A program made the position numbers and the translations under genes. From Spongiactinospora sp. TRM90649 (GTDB taxonomy: Bacteria; Actinomycetota; Actinomycetes; Streptosporangiales; Streptosporangiaceae), in contig NZ_JARLTC010000002.1 of NCBI RefSeq assembly GCF_029382225.1, forward strand, positions 744,001 through 808,000: DNA of 64,000 nt, given 5' to 3'. The notes under the pieces are model-generated. The model was not told the origin of the DNA. It ran no database searches and saw nothing but the letters and a program-made list of their open reading frames with translations. This document shows, in pieces, positions 60,908 through 64,000 of this stretch. Positions within the stretch are counted from its first letter, which is position 1. Every line of letters begins with the position of its first letter.

Positions 60908-61121
60908 CGTGCGAAATTCATCCAGGCGGGAGCGCCGGCAATGGCAGGCACGTGAATTCGCCGACGATCGGGGATGCTTTTGTCCGATCGGAAGGTGCCC
61001 CGTCCGTTTTATTGCCACTAATCACGATGAATTTCTTCAAGCGTAGATGAAAGCGCGGGAACTGCGTCGCCAAGGCCGCCGTTGGACGGCTTGAACGCAA
61101 GGTGAAATGCGAGGCGAGCGC

Positions 61122-61790
61122 ATGTCCGCACTACCCACACGGCTCATCGCCGTGCTTTCGGTCGTCGCAGCAGTGATCTTCGGATTGAGCTTCTACCTGG
61201 AAGAATTCCATCTGGATTACCTGCAAAAGCACCCGATCATGGTCAACCTGCTTTCGGGAGTCATCGGCTTCTGTACGGTCACGATCGTGGTCAGCGCCTT
61301 TTTTGGACGGTATACCAAAAGGCACACAGACGAGAGGAAACGAGAATGCCATCTCGCCCTCACCCACAACCTGAAGGTGTTGCTGCGCAGCGCCACTCCC
61401 GCCTTTTGGCAGGAGATTCGGGGGCTGCGGATGCGCCGCCTCGGCCACATACTCCAGATCCCGACCACGACCGACGACGTGTTCTCGTTCCGCTCGCGCG
61501 TGTTCGTGGCCGCGAATGCCGCGGAACTCGCCCTGACCGCACAGGACCGCCACATCAATCCACGTTCCTATGTGTACGTCCATGCCGAACGCGTGCTCGA
61601 CAACGGCGGGCAACTGGAAATCCTCGCCGCGGACGCCAGGGCCGCGCCCGCGCGGTTGCGCGCCCGGCGGACGCTGAACCGGGAGAGCGACGAATCCCTG
61701 CCCTTACTCATCACCGTGGTCGACTACGTGCTGGAGCTGTACGAGAGTCCGCAGGTGGCGTTCGCCGTCCTGCACGGGCCCTACTTGTGA
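61122..61790 (+). CDS. Membrane protein of unknown function (222 aa)
   Basis: 222 residues from ATG 61122 (GAGG upstream); ATG 61107 is possible. Two helices (TRLIAVLSVVAAVIFGLSFYL, IMVNLLSGVIGFCTVTIVVSAFF), then a basic cytosolic half (RYTKRHTDERKRECHLALTHNLKVLL). Not recognised. Upstream remnant belongs to another family, so this is not its continuation. Confidence 0.75.
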   Translation: MSALPTRLIAVLSVVAAVIFGLSFYLEEFHLDYLQKHPIMVNLLSGVIGFCTVTIVVSAFFGRYTKRHTDERKRECHLALTHNLKVLLRSATPAFWQEIRGLRMRRLGHILQIPTTTDDVFSFRSRVFVAANAAELALTAQDRHINPRSYVYVHAERVLDNGGQLEILAADARAAPARLRARRTLNRESDESLPLLITVVDYVLELYESPQVAFAVLHGPYL

Positions 61791-61916
61791 GGCCCGGCAG
61801 AGACCCGGCTGAGGCCCAGCGCAAAACTTACCCGCACCGGTATCACGCTCGGTAATCGCATGACCGCGTGGTGGTCAGGATCGGAGAGCGCATCGGCACC
61901 ACGAAGGGAAACAGCC

Positions 61917-62261
61917 ATGCACCTGATCCGGACCGCATCGATCCTGGCGGCCGGGGCCGCGCTCGCCACGGCCGCGTTCGCCGGTACCGCCGTCCCGGCC
62001 TTCGCCGACGTCGACGCCGACCTGTGCCAGGCGGGCGGCGGCCGAGTCGGCTACGACGCCATCTACGGGCGAGTCTGCTACGGCGGTGAGTTCCACGGGC
62101 AGGAGGTCGTCATGACCGACTACCTGCCCATCGACGGCATCGGCTCCGGCGTCACGGCCGAGCTGTGCCGCGGCACCGGCGGGCGGGTCACCTCCTACGC
62201 GTTCGGCTACAACCGGCCGTACTGCCGGGGCGGCTACTTCAACGGGCAGCTCGTCCGCTGA
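61917..62261 (+). CDS. Small secreted protein with two Cys repeats
   Basis: 114 residues from ATG 61917, GAAGGGA upstream. Sec signal ends at AFADVDAD. The mature part repeats twice: LCQAGGGRVGYDAIYGRVCYGGEFHGQ and LCRGTGGRVTSYAFGYNRPYCRGGYFNGQ, with Cys spaced about 17-20 residues. Two disulfides are likely. Family unknown; secreted actinomycete proteins with such loops may bind glycans or metals. Confidence 0.82.
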   Translation: MHLIRTASILAAGAALATAAFAGTAVPAFADVDADLCQAGGGRVGYDAIYGRVCYGGEFHGQEVVMTDYLPIDGIGSGVTAELCRGTGGRVTSYAFGYNRPYCRGGYFNGQLVR

Positions 62262-62269
62262 CGGCACGG

Positions 62270-62541
62270 CCGAGCCGTACGAGGCTCGACCAGCCGTACG
62301 CCCGGCAGTCTCGCGGCGAGGCCGGACGCGATCGCGGCCGTGCGGTCGGTGCTCGCGTTGTCGACGAGGGTGATGGTCCACGCGAAGGGGAAGGCCCGGG
62401 TCAGGTGGTCGCGCAGCACGCCCGACGCATCCGGCCAGTGCCAGCTCCTCGTTGTGGACGGGCACCACGATCTCCACGGTCGCGATCCGGCCCGGCGGCC
62501 CGGTCGAGCCGCAGCTCCAGGAGAACAGGCTGGGAGGCCAT
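62270..62541 (-). pseudogene. Glycosyltransferase family 2 fragment, frameshifted
   Basis: On the minus strand ATG 62541 starts ASQPVLLELRLDRAAG, then a frame change reaches VEIVVPVHNEELALA and another reaches RAFPFAWTITLVDNASTDRTAAIASGLAARLPGVRLVEP, the GT2 nucleotide-binding signature (VVPVHNE, DNASTD). The rest of the enzyme, including the DxD region, is absent; the secreted-protein gene takes its place. Multiple shifts mean decay, not error. Confidence 0.75.
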
Positions 62542-62648
62542 ACACCGGATCCCCCGGCAAAGAGCTATAACCATGACCGCTTGCTCCGAGTCAGGAAATA
62601 CGCGTACAACGGCGGCCTGCCCGCTGATCCACCGGGGCCGGCTCCGGC

Positions 62649-63449
62649 TCACAGCCGGTCGAGGAAGTCGCGGACGGCCGCGGCGAAGGCGGCCGGGGCG
62701 TCGTCGTGGACCCAGTGGCCGCAGCCGGGGAGTTCCCGCAGGACGGTGCCCGGTCGTCGTTCGGCCATGCGCCTGGCCATCGCGGTGGGCAGGATGGGGC
62801 TGTCCGCGCCGTGCACGAGCAGGGCCGGGCAGTGCGAGCCGAGCCAGTCGGGCCACCAGTCGCCGACCAGGGCCCGCTGGGAGGCCATCATGTCGACGTG
62901 GTCGAACAGGAAGCCCCAGCCGTCGGGGTGTTCGACGGCGCTCTCCAGGAAGTAGCCCGCGTCGGGGATGCCGTGGGCCTCGACGCCCCTGCGCAGCTCG
63001 CCGAGGGTGGCGGCGCGGCGGGGCCAGTTCGTCACGTCGAGCACGGGGTGGGGGATCTCCGGCCGCCGGTTGTACGCGCCGCCCTCCTCGTCGACCAGCG
63101 CGCCGACCAGGTCCGGGTGCCGGGCGGCGAGCTGGTAGGCGGTGACCCCGCCCATCGAGTGGCCGAGCGCGATCACCGGGCCGAGGCCGAGGTGGCGGAC
63201 GAACGCGGCGGCGTCGGCCACGTAGGCGTCCCGTCCGAAGTCGCCGCCGGTGTCGCTGTGGCCGTGTCCGCGCTGTTCCAGCGAGATCACCCGGTAGGCG
63301 GGGGCGAGGGCGGCGGCCAGCGGGGCGAACATCCTGGCCCGGCCGAAATGCCCGATCATGGCCAGCACCGGGGCGCCGTCGCCCCCGAAGTCCACGTAGG
63401 CCAGCCTCCGTCCGTTCACCAGTGCGTACTTCTCGACAGCGGTGGTCAT
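62649..63449 (-). CDS. Alpha/beta hydrolase
   Basis: 266 residues. Oxyanion strand VLAMIGHFGRARMF, EQRGHGHSD, nucleophile Ser in ALGHSMGG near residue 97, acid in LVHGADSPILP, His in GCGHWVHDDAP. A cap domain spans about 130-200. Substrate unknown. Divergent from the TetR gene across an 87-base region with a palindromic operator, so it is probably that regulator's target. Confidence 0.92.
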   Translation of the reverse strand: MTTAVEKYALVNGRRLAYVDFGGDGAPVLAMIGHFGRARMFAPLAAALAPAYRVISLEQRGHGHSDTGGDFGRDAYVADAAAFVRHLGLGPVIALGHSMGGVTAYQLAARHPDLVGALVDEEGGAYNRRPEIPHPVLDVTNWPRRAATLGELRRGVEAHGIPDAGYFLESAVEHPDGWGFLFDHVDMMASQRALVGDWWPDWLGSHCPALLVHGADSPILPTAMARRMAERRPGTVLRELPGCGHWVHDDAPAAFAAAVRDFLDRL

Positions 63450-63485
63450 CGGCGTTCCTCCTCGGTCTCATCCGGAGCGAGTTAG

Positions 63486-63501
63486 CGTAACAGTCGTTAC
63501 G
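63486..63501. promoter_or_regulatory. TetR-type operator
   Basis: CGTAAC-AGTC-GTTACG is a perfect inverted repeat (6-base arms, 4-base spacer) midway between the hydrolase and TetR genes, as expected for TetR autoregulation. Confidence 0.72.
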
Positions 63502-63536
63502 TGAATAGGATGAGACCCCTCCCGGAAGGAGCCGTC

Positions 63537-64000
63537 ATGGCCAGGCCGCGTGATCCGCACCGCCGTGCCGAGCTGCTCGACGCGATCATCGGTCACCTGA
63601 CCGCCCACGGCGTCGCCGGGCTCTCGCTGCGCCCGCTCGCCCAGGCCCTCGGGCAGAGCACGTCGGTGCTCACCCACCACTTCGCCACCAAGGACGACCT
63701 CATCGCCGCCGTGCTGGAGCATCTCGACCGTCGGCAACGCGACCGGCTCCAGGCCCTGCCCGGCTGGGAGGAGGGGCGGAGCCTGGGAGCCGTCATCCGG
63801 GCCTCGTGGGAGTGGCACCTGACCGCCGGCCACCTGCCGCTGATCCGGCTGCTGCACGAGATCGAGGGCCTGGCGGCGGCGGGCCGGCTCACCGGGGCCT
63901 ACGTGCCGACCATGCTCGGCGACCGCGCCGAGTTCGTGGCCGAGGCCCTGCGCGCCCACGGCGTCCCCGACGACGTCGCCCGCGCCAACGCCACGCTGCT
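63537..64000 (+). CDS. TetR-family regulator, 3' truncated by window edge
   Basis: At least 154 residues visible from ATG 63537, AAGGAG upstream. HTH region: RDPHRRAELLDAIIGHLTAHGVAGLSLRPLAQALGQSTSVLTHHFATKDDLIAAVLEHLD. The effector domain continues past the window. Divergent to the alpha/beta hydrolase with an operator between, so likely its local repressor; the ligand is unknown. Confidence 0.92.
   Translation, partial: MARPRDPHRRAELLDAIIGHLTAHGVAGLSLRPLAQALGQSTSVLTHHFATKDDLIAAVLEHLDRRQRDRLQALPGWEEGRSLGAVIRASWEWHLTAGHLPLIRLLHEIEGLAAAGRLTGAYVPTMLGDRAEFVAEALRAHGVPDDVARANATL

Noticed and set aside
1..64000. CRISPR array or cas genes
   Set aside because: No regularly spaced repeats and no Cas-like proteins.

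Overview
The window is high-GC actinobacterial DNA. Mycothiol synthesis (mshA), a PhoR-PhoP/PhoU block beside carD-ispF-cysS-rlmB, a Nur-like Fur regulator and many actinomycete-only families (DUF2637, DUF2516, DUF6355, DUF6084, DUF5947, HBHA-like) point to a filamentous actinomycete, perhaps of the Streptosporangiales. I infer the order from domain content only. Gene order resembles the Streptomyces coelicolor SCO4179-SCO4236 neighbourhood as I remember it.

Region by region. 1-2546: right end of an integrated actinomycete element (pSAM2-like Rep, Xis, tyrosine integrase) abutting tRNA-Thr(UGU). 2609-8472: rlmB, cysS, ispF and carD, interrupted by a DUF2637 membrane protein and two GlsB/YeaQ-type membrane proteins. 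8812-14887: lipoprotein, phoP-phoR, phoU with a PHO box, gpmA, a YbjN protein and mshA. 15005-19545: SDR, methyltransferase, macrodomain protein, BlaI/M56 pair, XRE regulator with HBHA-like protein. 19609-31879: mixed genes (sigma-factor pseudogene, small secreted proteins, GH5 glycosidase, SGNH lipoprotein, AlaX, deaminase, metallopeptidase, DUF2207, Dtd, YgfZ, Nur). 31969-37566: a 1310-residue secreted multidomain hydrolase, an ArsR-type regulator and a DUF2267 protein.

37686-51883 is the centrepiece: a [NiFe]-hydrogenase locus of the actinobacterial group 1h (formerly group 5) type. Read on the minus strand it runs PP2C-like phosphatase, hypF, small subunit, large subunit, NifU-like, DUF5947, a 72-residue protein, DUF6084, a 297-residue unknown, a maturation protease with an extra N-terminal domain, a 34-residue membrane peptide, hypA, hypC, hypD, hypE. 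Most junctions overlap by 4 bases or nearly touch, so one transcript is likely. A convergent plus-strand trio (SIS, HypC-like, SIS/GmhA-like) meets the end of hypE. The small subunit has Cys-x-x-Asp where most families have a Cys ligand of the proximal FeS cluster, and no Tat signal, as in known O2-insensitive group 1h enzymes that oxidise trace H2. hypB is not in the window. A nickel-type Fur regulator lies about 6 kb to the left.

52050-55367 encodes an HTH/P-loop/TPR protein resembling a STAND-type signalling NTPase. From about 55.4 kb to the right edge the DNA is looser, with a cationic Cys-rich secreted peptide, an ECF sigma factor with a RibD-like reductase, small secreted and membrane proteins, and at least five degraded genes. 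It ends in a divergent alpha/beta hydrolase/TetR pair with a clear operator.
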